NCBI RefSeq assembly: GCF_900215145.1
Contig: NZ_OBDO01000002.1
Span: 434,001-498,000, forward strand
Length of the DNA: 64,000 nt
Direction of reading: 5' to 3'
From: Geodermatophilus sabuli
Lineage (GTDB): Bacteria > Actinomycetota > Actinomycetes > Mycobacteriales > Geodermatophilaceae
The notes below the pieces were generated by a model that searched no databases, was not told the origin of the DNA, and saw only the letters and a program-made list of their open reading frames with translations. This document shows, piece after piece, positions 27,055 to 35,306 of this stretch (position 1 is its first letter; every line of letters begins with the position of its first letter). Made by a program: the position numbers and the translations under genes.

Positions 27055-28488
27055 TCAGTCGCGGAAGACCAGCGCTCCGCTCACCGCGGTGACGACGTCG
27101 TCCCACGCCGACCGCAGCGTCGCGGCGTCCTCGGCGCGCAGCGGGGCGTCGGGCTCCCCGTCGGCGAGGGCGACGGCGCGGCCCAGCGGCTCGGTGGGCC
27201 GCAGCAGCGACTCGACACGGGTCAGTCCGGCGTACTCGGCGACGTCCCGCGCGCCCTCCACCGGCTGGAGGAGGGCGCGGTGGGGAACCAGCCCGGCGGC
27301 GCCGTCGGCGACCTCCGCCATGACCTCGGTCAGCTCGGTGAGGTCGTAGCGGTCCTGCTCGGACGGCAGCGGCGGGACGTCGGTGCCGGCCACCTCCGGC
27401 CAGGAGGCGATCTCGGTCAGGTCGTGGTCCTCGTCGCCGGCGCAGAAGCGGCCCAGCTCCTCGGGCGAGGCGAACAGGAAGACCTCGCCGTCGCGGCCCA
27501 GGAAGCGGGCCCGGTCGTCGACGTAGCAGCGCAGGGTCAGCCCCGCGCCCTCGGGGACGACGAGCTCCACCGGCAGGATCCCGACGGCCTCCCAGAACTC
27601 CGCGGCCTTGGCCACCTCCGCGGGCGGGGCGCTGATCCGGCCGGGTCGGGCGATGGCGCTCACGGGGGTGGGCGTGGCCGCCGTCGCGCCACCGTCGGCA
27701 GCGGCGTCCTCGGCGTCGGTCAGGTCGTCCTCGCCGTCGTCCTGCTCCGCCGCCGACGGGTAGTCGGCGAGGGTGACGGTGCCACCCCCGGTCCAGTCCA
27801 GGTGCGCCGACAGCTCCTCGAGGACGTCCTCCCACAGGTCGTCGAGGGCGCTGCCGACCCCGAGCCAGGCGTCCTCACCGGCACGGCCGACGAAGGCGTC
27901 GACGCCCAGGCCGAGCGAGCCGATCTCGGGGCGGGCCACGAGCTCGGCCAGGGCGCCGAACTCCCCGCCCCGCTCGACGTCGGTGGCCGGTCGGCGGTCC
28001 AGGTCGACGTCGGCATCGACGTCCCGGTCGTCGTCGTCGGTGTCGGTGTCGGTCAGCTCGTCGTCGAGGTCGTCGTCCGCCTCGTCAGCGAGGTCCAGGC
28101 ACTCGGCCAGCCGGCTGACGATGTCGATCGTCGCGGCGAGCTCCTCGACCGCCCAGCGGTCCGGGTTCTCCGCGGCGATGTCATAGACGCCGTCGAGGTC
28201 GTAGCCGTGGTCGTCGTCCGGGGTGAGGTCGGCGGCGCCGAGTCCGACGACGACCGGCCACACCGGGTGGTCGGCGAGGTCGTGGTCGGTCCGGGTGCGG
28301 CAGAAGACGGCCAGGGCCGCGGGCGTCGGGAAGAGGTGCACGGTCGCCGTGTCGCCCTCGGACGTGCCGAGGAACGCCTGCCACTCCTCGCCGTCCTCCT
28401 CCCACGGCGGGGCCCACAGCGTGTAGCCGGTGCGGTCGTCGACGGTGAGTGAGATGGGGACGATGCTCGGCCTGGCCACGGGGGACAT
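27055..28488 (-). CDS. Acidic protein with an internal domain duplication, unknown function
   Basis: A 477-residue, strongly acidic, soluble protein with no signal peptide or membrane segment. Two related blocks stand out: residues about 38-100 and 328-390 share the order F-L-G, then F-x-x-P-x-x-L-x-x-F-C, then D-H-D-L, then W-P-x-V, then Y-D-L. Between them lies an Asp-rich linker (residues 134-165, for example TDTDTDDDDRDVDADVDLD) and a second acidic stretch near 248-265. I recall similar actinobacterial proteins being labelled 'primosomal protein', but nothing here resembles PriA/B/C or DnaT. No catalytic motif is evident. The ATG follows GGGGGA at 10 nt. It stands alone between a convergent helicase and the ALDH genes. 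Confidence 0.8.
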   Translation of the reverse strand: MSPVARPSIVPISLTVDDRTGYTLWAPPWEEDGEEWQAFLGTSEGDTATVHLFPTPAALAVFCRTRTDHDLADHPVWPVVVGLGAADLTPDDDHGYDLDGVYDIAAENPDRWAVEELAATIDIVSRLAECLDLADEADDDLDDELTDTDTDDDDRDVDADVDLDRRPATDVERGGEFGALAELVARPEIGSLGLGVDAFVGRAGEDAWLGVGSALDDLWEDVLEELSAHLDWTGGGTVTLADYPSAAEQDDGEDDLTDAEDAAADGGATAATPTPVSAIARPGRISAPPAEVAKAAEFWEAVGILPVELVVPEGAGLTLRCYVDDRARFLGRDGEVFLFASPEELGRFCAGDEDHDLTEIASWPEVAGTDVPPLPSEQDRYDLTELTEVMAEVADGAAGLVPHRALLQPVEGARDVAEYAGLTRVESLLRPTEPLGRAVALADGEPDAPLRAEDAATLRSAWDDVVTAVSGALVFRD

Positions 28489-28593
28489 CCTGCCCGGTCC
28501 CCCTGGGACCGCACCTCCGGGTTCGGAAGGTGCTGGAACGGCCCGCTCCAGGGCACCGCCCCGAGCTCGCGAGGGGTGGGAGGAGGGGTCCGC

Positions 28594-29463
28594 TCAGACG
28601 CCCATCGGGTGCCAGACCGTCTTGGTCTCCAGGAACGGGGTCAGCCGCGACAGCCCGGGGTCGGCCGTCCAGTCCGGCTCCTCCGCCGGCGGGCGGACCA
28701 CCCGCTTGATGCTGCCCGCCGCGAGCCGCTCCAGCTCCATCGCCCGGCCGGCGGGGGCGCCGGTCAGGTCGACGGCGTCGACGTCGTCGTGCTCGGCCAG
28801 CCACGGTCCGATCTCCCCGGCGTCCCCGGTGAGCAGGTTGACCACCCCGGCCGGGACGTCGCTGGTCGCGAGCACCTCGCCGAGGGTCACGGCCGGCAGC
28901 GGCCGCTCCTTCGACGTCACCACGACGGCGGTGTTGCCACCGGCCAGCACGGGGGCGAGCACGCTGACCAGGCCGAGCAGCGAGGACCGCTGCGGCGCGA
29001 GGACGGCGACGACGCCGGTGGGCTCGGGCAGGGAGAAGTCGAAGTACGGGCCGGCGACGGGGTTGGCGCCGCCGAGGACGGCGCCGAGCTTGTCGGTCCA
29101 CCCGGCGTACCAGACCCAGCGGTCGATCGCGGCGTCGACGGCGGCGCGGGCCTTGCTCCCCGAGATGCCCTCGCCGGCGGCGACCTCCTCGCAGAACTGG
29201 ACGTGGCGGCCCTCCATCACCTCGGCCACCCGGTACAGGACCTGGCCGCGGTTGTAGGCGGTCGCGCCGGACCACCCGCGGAACGCGGCGCGGGCGGCGA
29301 CGACGGCGTCCCGGGCGTCCTTGCGGGAGGCCCAGGCGGCGTTGGCGAGGAAGTGCCCTCGGGTGTCGGTGACCTCGTAGGTGCGGCCGGACTCCGACCG
29401 CGGGAAGGCGCCGTTGACGTAGAGCTTGTACGTCTTGCGCACGGCCAGTCGGTCGCTGCTCAC
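28594..29463 (-). CDS. ALDH-like protein lacking the catalytic half
   Basis: A 289-residue homologue of aldehyde dehydrogenases (usual length about 480) that ends after the NAD-binding region. The N-terminal fold is recognisable (YKLYVNGAFPRSESGRTYEV, WSGATAYNRGQVLYRVAEVM, PEPTGVVAVLAPQ, LAPVLAGGNTAVVV, DVPAGVVNLLTG). The catalytic residues are absent: PWN is replaced by PQR, no ELGGK Glu follows and the Cys domain is missing. It has its own ribosome-binding site (GGGGAGG, then GTG) and no frameshift signs, so it is a maintained short protein and not a broken gene. It follows a full-length ALDH in the same operon and may be a structural or regulatory partner. Confidence 0.85.
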   Translation of the reverse strand: MSSDRLAVRKTYKLYVNGAFPRSESGRTYEVTDTRGHFLANAAWASRKDARDAVVAARAAFRGWSGATAYNRGQVLYRVAEVMEGRHVQFCEEVAAGEGISGSKARAAVDAAIDRWVWYAGWTDKLGAVLGGANPVAGPYFDFSLPEPTGVVAVLAPQRSSLLGLVSVLAPVLAGGNTAVVVTSKERPLPAVTLGEVLATSDVPAGVVNLLTGDAGEIGPWLAEHDDVDAVDLTGAPAGRAMELERLAAGSIKRVVRPPAEEPDWTADPGLSRLTPFLETKTVWHPMGV

Positions 29464-29536
29464 TCGTCCTCCCCGCTGGCGCTCGTCGCCCGCGTCCGCG
29501 GGGCTGCTGTGCTCGTCGGTGAGCTGGCGAGCCCGC
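29464..29536 (-). repeat. 73-nt intergenic spacer element, copy A
   Basis: Lies between the ALDH stop and the GTG of the ALDH-like gene. Read on the minus strand it begins GCGGGCTCGCCAGC right after TGA and ends GAGCGCCAGCGGGGAGG plus four bases before GTG. It matches the spacer at 39069-39141 at about two-thirds of positions with no gaps and identical length, so its 3' end carries the ribosome-binding site. Confidence 0.5.
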
Positions 29537-30985
29537 TCATGCGTCGCTCCCCTTCAGATAGGCGGCGAGCCCGTGTCGGCCGCCCTCGCGGCCGTAGCCG
29601 GACTGCTTGTAGCCGCCGAACGGCGACGTCGGGTCGAACTTGTTGAACGTGTTGGCCCACACCACCCCAGCCCGCAGCTGGTCGGCGATCTTCAGGATCC
29701 GGGAGCCCTTCTCCGTCCAGATGCCGGCCGACAGCCCGTAGGTGGTGTTGTTGGCCTTGGCGACCGCCTCGTCCGGCGTCCGGAAGGTGAGCACCGACAG
29801 GACCGGCCCGAACACCTCGTCGCGGGCGATGCGGTGCGCGGGGGAGACGTCGGTGAAGACCGTCGGGGGGAACCAGAAGCCGCGGGCGGGCAGCTCGCAC
29901 GCCGGCTGCCAGCGCTGCGCCCCCTCGGCGACCCCGACGTCGGACAGCTCGCGGATGCGGGCCAGCTGCTCGGCGGAGTTGATCGCGCCGATGTCGGTGT
30001 TCTTGTCCAGCGGGTCGCCGAGGCGCAGGGTGCCGATCCGCCGCTGCAGCGAGGCGATGACCTCGTCGTGGACGTTCTCCTGCACCAGCAGCCGGCTGCC
30101 GGCGCAGCAGACGTGCCCCTGGTTGAAGAAGATCCCCTGCACGATGCCATCGACGGCCTGGTCGATCGGGGCGTCGTCGAACACGATGTTCGCCGCCTTG
30201 CCGCCGAGCTCCAGGGTGAGCTTCTTCCGGGTTCCGGCGACCGCGCGGGCGATGGAGCGGCCCACCTCGGTCGAGCCGGTGAACGCCACCTTGTCGACGT
30301 CGTCGTGCTCCACGACCGCCCGGCCGGTGTCGCCGGCGCCGGTCACGATGTTCACCACGCCGGGCGGCAGGTCCGCCTGCCGGCACACCTCGGCGAACAG
30401 CAGCGCGGTCAGCGGCGTCGTCTCGGCCGGCTTGAGGACGACGGTGTTGCCGGTGGCCAGCGCCGGGGCGACCTTCCACGCCAGCATCAGCAGCGGGAAG
30501 TTCCAGGGGATGACCTGACCGGCGACACCGAGCGGCCGCGGGCCGGGGCCCAGGCCCGCCCAGCCCAGCTTGTCGGCCCAGCCGGCGTGGTAGAAGAAGT
30601 GCGCCGCGGCCAGGGGGACGTCGACGTCGCGGGACTCCCGGATCGGCTTGCCGTTGTCCAGCGACTCCAGGACGGCGAACTCCCGCGCGCGCTCCTGCAG
30701 CAGCCGGGCGATGCGGAACAGGTACTTGCCGCGGTCCGCCGGGCGCATCGGCCCCCAGACGCGGGTGAACGCGCGGCGGGCGGCCCGGACGGCGCGGTCG
30801 ACGTCCTCGGCGGTGCCCGCGGCGACCTCGGAGAGGACCTCCTCGGTGGCCGGGTTGACGGTCTTGAACGACTTGCCGCCGCCGTCGACGAACTCGCCGT
30901 CGACGAACAGGCCGTAGGACGGCGCGATGTCGACGATGGACCGCGACTCGGGCGCCGGCGCGTACTGGAACGGGTTCTCGGTCAT
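29537..30985 (-). CDS. Aldehyde dehydrogenase
   Basis: A 482-residue NAD(P)-dependent aldehyde dehydrogenase with all catalytic elements: the oxyanion Asn in VIPWNFPLLMLAWK, the cofactor region KPAETTPLTAL, FTGSTEVGR, the general-base Glu in LELGGKAANIVFDDA and the nucleophile in NQGHVCCAGSR (two adjacent Cys). The C-terminal FGGYKQSGYGREGG is typical. It lies 4 bp after deoC in the same direction, which suggests that it oxidises the acetaldehyde released by DeoC to acetate (inference). It is followed by the catalytically empty ALDH-like gene. Confidence 0.93.
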   Translation of the reverse strand: MTENPFQYAPAPESRSIVDIAPSYGLFVDGEFVDGGGKSFKTVNPATEEVLSEVAAGTAEDVDRAVRAARRAFTRVWGPMRPADRGKYLFRIARLLQERAREFAVLESLDNGKPIRESRDVDVPLAAAHFFYHAGWADKLGWAGLGPGPRPLGVAGQVIPWNFPLLMLAWKVAPALATGNTVVLKPAETTPLTALLFAEVCRQADLPPGVVNIVTGAGDTGRAVVEHDDVDKVAFTGSTEVGRSIARAVAGTRKKLTLELGGKAANIVFDDAPIDQAVDGIVQGIFFNQGHVCCAGSRLLVQENVHDEVIASLQRRIGTLRLGDPLDKNTDIGAINSAEQLARIRELSDVGVAEGAQRWQPACELPARGFWFPPTVFTDVSPAHRIARDEVFGPVLSVLTFRTPDEAVAKANNTTYGLSAGIWTEKGSRILKIADQLRAGVVWANTFNKFDPTSPFGGYKQSGYGREGGRHGLAAYLKGSDA

Positions 30986-30989
30986 CGCC

Positions 30990-32003
30990 TCAGTCGATCG
31001 TCACGTGGTCGGGGCCGGAGTAGTGGCCGGTGCGCAGCTTCTGCCGCTGCAGGAGCAGGTCGTTGAGCAGGCTGGACGCGCCGAAGCGGAACCAGTCGGG
31101 GGACAGCCAGTCCGGCCCGGCGACCTCGTTGACGAGGACCAGGTGCTTGACGGCGTCCTTGGTGTTCCGGATGCCACCGGCGGGCTTGACGCCGACCTGG
31201 CGGCCGGTGGCGGCGCGGAAGTCGCGGACCGCCTCGAGCATCACCAGGCAGACCGGCAGGGTCGCGGCGGGGGAGACCTTGCCGGTGGAGGTCTTGATGA
31301 AGTCACCGCCGGCGAGCATCGCCAGCCACGACGCGCGGCGGACCGCGTCGAGGGTGACCAGCTCACCGGTCTCGAGGATGACCTTGAGGTGCGCCCTGCC
31401 CTGCCCGTCCGGGCGCGCACAGGCCTCCTTGACCGCCACGATCTCGTCGTAGACGTCGAGGTACCGGCCGGCGAGGAAGGCGCCGCGGTCGATGACCATG
31501 TCGATCTCGTCCGCGCCGTTCGTCACGGCGTCCCGGACGTCGGCCAGCTTCACCGCCCGGCTGGCCCGGCCGCTGGGGAACGCGGTGGCGACGGCGGCGG
31601 TGTGGACGCCCGAGCCCGCCAGCGCCTCGGAGGCCACGCCGGCGAGGTCGCCGTAGACGCAGACCGCGGCCACCTGGGGGCAGGACGGGTCGCCGGGGTC
31701 GGGACGGCGGGCCTTGGCGGCCAGGGAGCGGACCTTGCCCGGGGTGTCGGCGCCCTCGAGCGTGGTGAGGTCGACCATCGAGATCGCGGTGTCGATGGCC
31801 CAGGCCTTGGCGGTGGTCTTGATCGACCGCGTGCCGAGCACCGCGACGCGGGCCTCGGCGCCGACCTGGTCGACCCCCGGGAGGCCGTGCAGGAAGGCCC
31901 GGAAGGCGGCGTCGGAGCGGGTCACGTCGCGGTACGGCGCCAGGGGCTCGCGCCGCGGCGGGGTCTCCGCCGTCACGGCGTCGGGGTCCAGCACGTGGGT
32001 CAT
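30990..32003 (-). CDS. deoC: Deoxyribose-phosphate aldolase
   Basis: A 337-residue class I aldolase cleaving 2-deoxyribose-5-phosphate into glyceraldehyde-3-phosphate and acetaldehyde. The Schiff-base Lys is in GGDFIKTSTGKVSP; the other lysines sit in KVILETGEL and VGVKPAGGIR. It belongs to the long (about 330-residue) DeoC form with an N-terminal extension, not the 220-250 residue form of many bacteria. It leads an operon with the two ALDH genes. ATG 32003 has AGGGGAG ten bases upstream and also GAGAAT six bases upstream, so leadered or leaderless expression cannot be told apart. It is divergent from upp (51 bp). Confidence 0.94.
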   Translation of the reverse strand: MTHVLDPDAVTAETPPRREPLAPYRDVTRSDAAFRAFLHGLPGVDQVGAEARVAVLGTRSIKTTAKAWAIDTAISMVDLTTLEGADTPGKVRSLAAKARRPDPGDPSCPQVAAVCVYGDLAGVASEALAGSGVHTAAVATAFPSGRASRAVKLADVRDAVTNGADEIDMVIDRGAFLAGRYLDVYDEIVAVKEACARPDGQGRAHLKVILETGELVTLDAVRRASWLAMLAGGDFIKTSTGKVSPAATLPVCLVMLEAVRDFRAATGRQVGVKPAGGIRNTKDAVKHLVLVNEVAGPDWLSPDWFRFGASSLLNDLLLQRQKLRTGHYSGPDHVTID

Positions 32004-32041
32004 GGGGGCATTCTCCCCTGAGCCCGCCCGGACCCGGCCGA

Positions 32042-32047
32042 TACGGT
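32042..32047 (+). promoter_or_regulatory. -10 element for leaderless upp
   Basis: TACGGT, 7 nt before the GTG of upp, with no ribosome-binding site. Confidence 0.5.
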
Positions 32048-32054
32048 GGCGCCC

Positions 32055-32678
32055 GTGCAGCTGACCGTCGTCGACCACCCGCTCGCCCGTGCCCGCCTGA
32101 CCCGCATGCGGGACGAACGGACCGACAACGCGGCGTTCCGCGCGGCGCTGCGGGAACTGACCCAGATGCTGGTCTACGAGGCCACCCGCGACCTCGCCGT
32201 CGCCGAGGACCCGATCACCACGCCGGTCACCTCGACCACCGGCTACCGCCTGGCCGCCCCGCCGCTGATCGTGCCGGTGCTGCGGGCCGGGCTCGGCATG
32301 GCCGACACCGCGCACGGGATGCTGCCGGAGTCGCAGATGGGCTTCGTCGGCCTGGCCCGCAACGAGGAGACGTTCCAGCCGGAGGCGTACATGGCCTCCC
32401 TGCCGGAGACGCTGGTCGACCGCGAGGTGTTCGTCCTCGACCCGATGCTGGCCACCGGGGGTTCGCTGGTGCACTGCTGCGGCCTGCTGACCGCTCGCGG
32501 CGTCACCTCGATCACCGTGCTGTGCGCGCTGGCCGCCCCCGAGGGCATCACGCGGCTGGAGGAGAGCGGGCTGCCGCTGCGGGTCTTCACGGCCTCGGTC
32601 GACGAGGGTCTCAACGACAAGGCGTACATCGTCCCGGGCCTGGGCGACGCCGGCGACCGCCAGTTCGGCGCGGTGTGA
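32055..32678 (+). CDS. upp: Uracil phosphoribosyltransferase
   Basis: A 207-residue enzyme making UMP from uracil and PRPP, completing salvage of the uracil released by the pyrimidine-nucleoside phosphorylase. The N-terminal signature [20 protein letters not shown] fixes the start at GTG 32055; a GTG nine bases earlier would add three residues. The PRPP loop is [16 protein letters not shown] and the uracil-binding C-terminus reads [19 protein letters not shown]. Length and motifs are canonical. The stop overlaps the start of the next gene (GTGA). Confidence 0.96.
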   Translation: MQLTVVDHPLARARLTRMRDERTDNAAFRAALRELTQMLVYEATRDLAVAEDPITTPVTSTTGYRLAAPPLIVPVLRAGLGMADTAHGMLPESQMGFVGLARNEETFQPEAYMASLPETLVDREVFVLDPMLATGGSLVHCCGLLTARGVTSITVLCALAAPEGITRLEESGLPLRVFTASVDEGLNDKAYIVPGLGDAGDRQFGAV

Positions 32679-33568
32679 CCGTGCGCTTCGGGGTGCTCGG
32701 CACCGGGCACTGGGCGCAGACGGTGCACGCCGCCGCGCTGGCCGAGCACCCGACGGCGTCCCTCGCCGGCGTCTGGGGCCGCGACCTCGCCAAGGCCAAG
32801 GCGGTGGGGGCGGAGTTCGACGTCCCGGGCTACGCCGACCTCGACGCCCTGCTGGCGGAGGTCGACGCGGTCGCGATCGCCGTCCCGCCGGACGTGCAGG
32901 TCGCGCTGGTGGAGCGCGCCGCCGCCGCGGGCAAGCACCTCCTGCTGGAGAAGCCGATCGGGCTGTCGCTGGCCGACGCCGACCGGGTCGTCTCCGCGGT
33001 GCGGGCGGCCGGCGTCGCGTCGGTCGTCTTCTTCACCTTCCGGTTCCAGCCGAGCACGGCCACGTGGCTGGCGCAGGCGGGCCGCACGATGCTCGCCGGC
33101 GGTGCGGGCACCTGGCTCAGCGCCCTGGCCGGGAGCCCCTTCGACTCCGCGTGGCGCCGGCGGCACGGGGCGCTGTGGGACATCGGCCCGCACGCCCTCT
33201 CCCTGCTCCTGCCGGCTCTCGGGCCGGTGACGACGGTGCAGGCCGGCGGCGGGTCGGGCGACACCGTCCACCTGGTGCTGCAGCACTCCGCCGGGGTGTC
33301 GTCGACGGTGACGCTGTCCCACACGGTCACGCCGATGTCGACGGGCATCGAGTTCTACGTGCACGGGGACGCCGGCCGCGTCGTCCTGCTGCCCGACACC
33401 GAGCACCCGGTCGAAGCGCTGTCGGTCGCGGTCGACGAGCTGGGTGCGGCCGCCATGACCGGCGGAGCGCACCCCTGTGACGTCGGCTTCGGGCGGACCG
33501 TGGTGGCGGTGCTCGCCGCGGCCGAGCGGGCGCTCGCGTCGGGGTGCCGGGAGCCGGTCGAGGACTGA
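32675..33568 (+). CDS. Gfo/Idh/MocA-family oxidoreductase
   Basis: A 297-residue NAD(P)-dependent oxidoreductase. The N-terminal Rossmann fold begins [18 protein letters not shown]; the family signature with the conserved catalytic Lys is [16 protein letters not shown]. The C-terminal domain ([17 protein letters not shown]) carries the conserved His. Family members act on sugars, inositols or related polyols; the substrate cannot be assigned. Its start overlaps the upp stop, so it is co-translated with upp, which hints at pentose or nucleoside-sugar chemistry without proving it. Confidence 0.85.
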   Translation: MTVRFGVLGTGHWAQTVHAAALAEHPTASLAGVWGRDLAKAKAVGAEFDVPGYADLDALLAEVDAVAIAVPPDVQVALVERAAAAGKHLLLEKPIGLSLADADRVVSAVRAAGVASVVFFTFRFQPSTATWLAQAGRTMLAGGAGTWLSALAGSPFDSAWRRRHGALWDIGPHALSLLLPALGPVTTVQAGGGSGDTVHLVLQHSAGVSSTVTLSHTVTPMSTGIEFYVHGDAGRVVLLPDTEHPVEALSVAVDELGAAAMTGGAHPCDVGFGRTVVAVLAAAERALASGCREPVED

Positions 33569-33578
33569 GTCCCGCGCT

Positions 33579-33628
33579 GCTCCTGCGGTGTTCTCACCCG
33601 GCTTGCGGTGGTGCAACGCCGCAGGAGC
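33579..33628 (+). terminator. Candidate bidirectional terminator (long-loop hairpin)
   Basis: GCTCCTGCGG pairs with CCGCAGGAGC across a 30-nt loop, between the convergent oxidoreductase and PKD-like protein genes. Confidence 0.4.
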
Positions 33629-33651
33629 GTGCGGAACGCCGCGGGAGGCGG

Positions 33652-34554
33652 TCAGTCGTAGGGGTCGGTGAGGACCGCGTTGGCCTGCAGGACGGCGAAC
33701 GTGACCGGCGGGCCGTCAGTGGTCGTCGTGCCGGGGACGTCGGCGCTCGCCCCGCCGTCGACGCTGAACGTGCCGCTCCAGGTCGTGGTCAGCGCGGCGA
33801 TGTAGGTGCCACTGCGGTAGCTGTGGCTGACCGCGTGGTCCGGGTAGGGGGCGCCGGGGTCGGTGCTGGTGAGCACGGTTCCGTCGCCGGTGTGCCAGGT
33901 GAAGCTGCTGGCGGTCGCGACGATGTCGACGTCGAACCCGCGGATGTCGACGGAGAAGGTCTGCGTGGTCGGGCCGTCGGTGTGGAAGACGACCGGCAGA
34001 CCCACCAGGCCGTTGCCGGGCGGCTGCTGCTGGGTGGCCAGCTGCGGCAAGGGGAGGGTCTGGAAGTAGCGGAACACCTCACCCGGGGACGGCGGCGGGT
34101 TGAGCGCCGTGATGTCCACGCAGGTGCGTGTGACTGCCTCCCAGGCGCCGATCGGACTGCCGGGCGTGGCGCCTGCGGGAACCGGCGAGCCGTCCGCGGT
34201 CGTGCCGTCGGGGAGGACGAGTCGACGCTGTTCGATGACCAGGAACTGGGCGACCCGGTCCGGCGGTACGGGGCAGAGCCGGTCGTCCTCCGCGCGGCAT
34301 GTGTCCCCGGCGGCCGTGTCGAATTGGCACGGAGACGTGAGTCGGTAGGTGTAGGGATGGGCGTCGGGCGCGGCGTTCCCAGCGACCCAGCCGCCAGGAC
34401 CGCTTATTTCAATGTATGAGGCGTCCAGCGTCCCGGAGCCCGGTGTTACCTGCGGGCCGTCACAGACGTATCCATCGCAGGCGCCGTGAGCGGTCGCCGA
34501 AGTCCCAAGGAGTAGGCAGACCGCAGTCGCAAGAGTGCCAAGTGACTTCTTCAT
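33652..34554 (-). CDS. Secreted PKD-like protein, unknown function
   Basis: A 300-residue secreted protein. The signal peptide is KKSLGTLATAVCLLLGTSA with a likely cut near TAHG/ACD. The mature region begins with a Cys pair (ACDGYVCDG) and holds several more Cys. The C-terminal 110 residues look like a PKD/immunoglobulin-like beta-sandwich (SFTWHTGDGTVLTSTDPG, AVSHSYRSGTYIAALTTTW). No catalytic motif is seen. Its 5' third and upstream neighbour have clearly lower GC than the rest of the window. The ATG is preceded by GCGGGGG. It follows a DUF6318 lipoprotein gene by 6 bp and is probably in the same operon; both may act at the cell surface. Confidence 0.75.
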   Translation of the reverse strand: MKKSLGTLATAVCLLLGTSATAHGACDGYVCDGPQVTPGSGTLDASYIEISGPGGWVAGNAAPDAHPYTYRLTSPCQFDTAAGDTCRAEDDRLCPVPPDRVAQFLVIEQRRLVLPDGTTADGSPVPAGATPGSPIGAWEAVTRTCVDITALNPPPSPGEVFRYFQTLPLPQLATQQQPPGNGLVGLPVVFHTDGPTTQTFSVDIRGFDVDIVATASSFTWHTGDGTVLTSTDPGAPYPDHAVSHSYRSGTYIAALTTTWSGTFSVDGGASADVPGTTTTDGPPVTFAVLQANAVLTDPYD

Positions 34555-34560
34555 CCCCCG

Positions 34561-35145
34561 CTATCCGACCGTGAGACTGGAGACCAGCCACGAATTGAGG
34601 TCGGCCCGCCACTGCAACAACATGCCGGATTGCAGGTCGCCTGAGGCGTCACCTGAGCGCTCGAGTACTTCGCGGCCGGAGGCGTCCACGACGACGTACT
34701 CGCTTTGGGAGTAGACGAAGCCGAGTTCGGCCTCATTTCCTGTGACTAGCGGTGGGCCGTACTCCTTGAAGGTGTAGGTGAAGCCGCGATAGGTGTACCC
34801 CGACTGTTGATCGGCTTCGTAGGAGGCGGCGATCTGCTGACAAAGGGGACAGCTAACGCTCAAATCGCGAAGGGATTGAGCTGGCACGGAGCCTGCGCCG
34901 ATCTCCTTGCCTAGACTCATGTAGTACCTCGCGAAACTGAGCGCTCCTTCTGGCGTCTTTTCGCGGGCTCCGTCCGGAACAGGAAACTCGGCCGGCCCGA
35001 GGGGTGGGAGTTCCGCCTCCGACGGCTCTGCCGCACCAGCGCTCGGCAGGGTGTCGCTGGCCTCCTGCTTCTCCGCGCATCCGCCGAGCAGCGCCACCCC
35101 CACCGCCAGGCCGGCCACCAGTCGCAGCGTCGTGCGCCGTGCCAC
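34561..35145 (-). CDS. DUF6318-like lipoprotein
   Basis: A 194-residue lipoprotein: the signal sequence RLVAGLAVGVALLGGCAE carries the lipobox Cys. An acidic Pro-rich tether (about 35 residues) leads to a compact domain with a CPLC motif (LSVSCPLCQQIAASYEADQQ), an aromatic stretch (SGYTYRGFTYTFKEYGPPLV) and a C-terminal LLQWRADLNSWLVSSLTV. The overall pattern matches the actinobacterial DUF6318 family; assignment is from memory. GTG 35145 was chosen because the GGGGGG run lies 8 nt upstream; a GTG nine bases earlier is too close to it. The gene is AT-richer than its surroundings. Function unknown. Confidence 0.72.
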   Translation of the reverse strand: MARRTTLRLVAGLAVGVALLGGCAEKQEASDTLPSAGAAEPSEAELPPLGPAEFPVPDGAREKTPEGALSFARYYMSLGKEIGAGSVPAQSLRDLSVSCPLCQQIAASYEADQQSGYTYRGFTYTFKEYGPPLVTGNEAELGFVYSQSEYVVVDASGREVLERSGDASGDLQSGMLLQWRADLNSWLVSSLTVG

Positions 35146-35306
35146 GTCGTCCACCCCCCGAGTCGATCCACCAACCGCCGGGACACTACGGAGCGCCGCC
35201 GACCCGGGCACGCGGCCCTGTGGACAACCACCCGATCGCATTGCCGGTGTCCCTCGTGCTCCACCGGCGGACCGCGGAGCGATGTGATGCGTGCCACGAT
35301 GCGCGG

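Noticed and set aside
26572-28452. 626-codon plus-strand frame opposite the acidic protein gene
   Set aside because: It starts inside the helicase gene in another frame and lacks recognisable features, while the minus-strand frame has a ribosome-binding site, sensible composition and an internal duplication.
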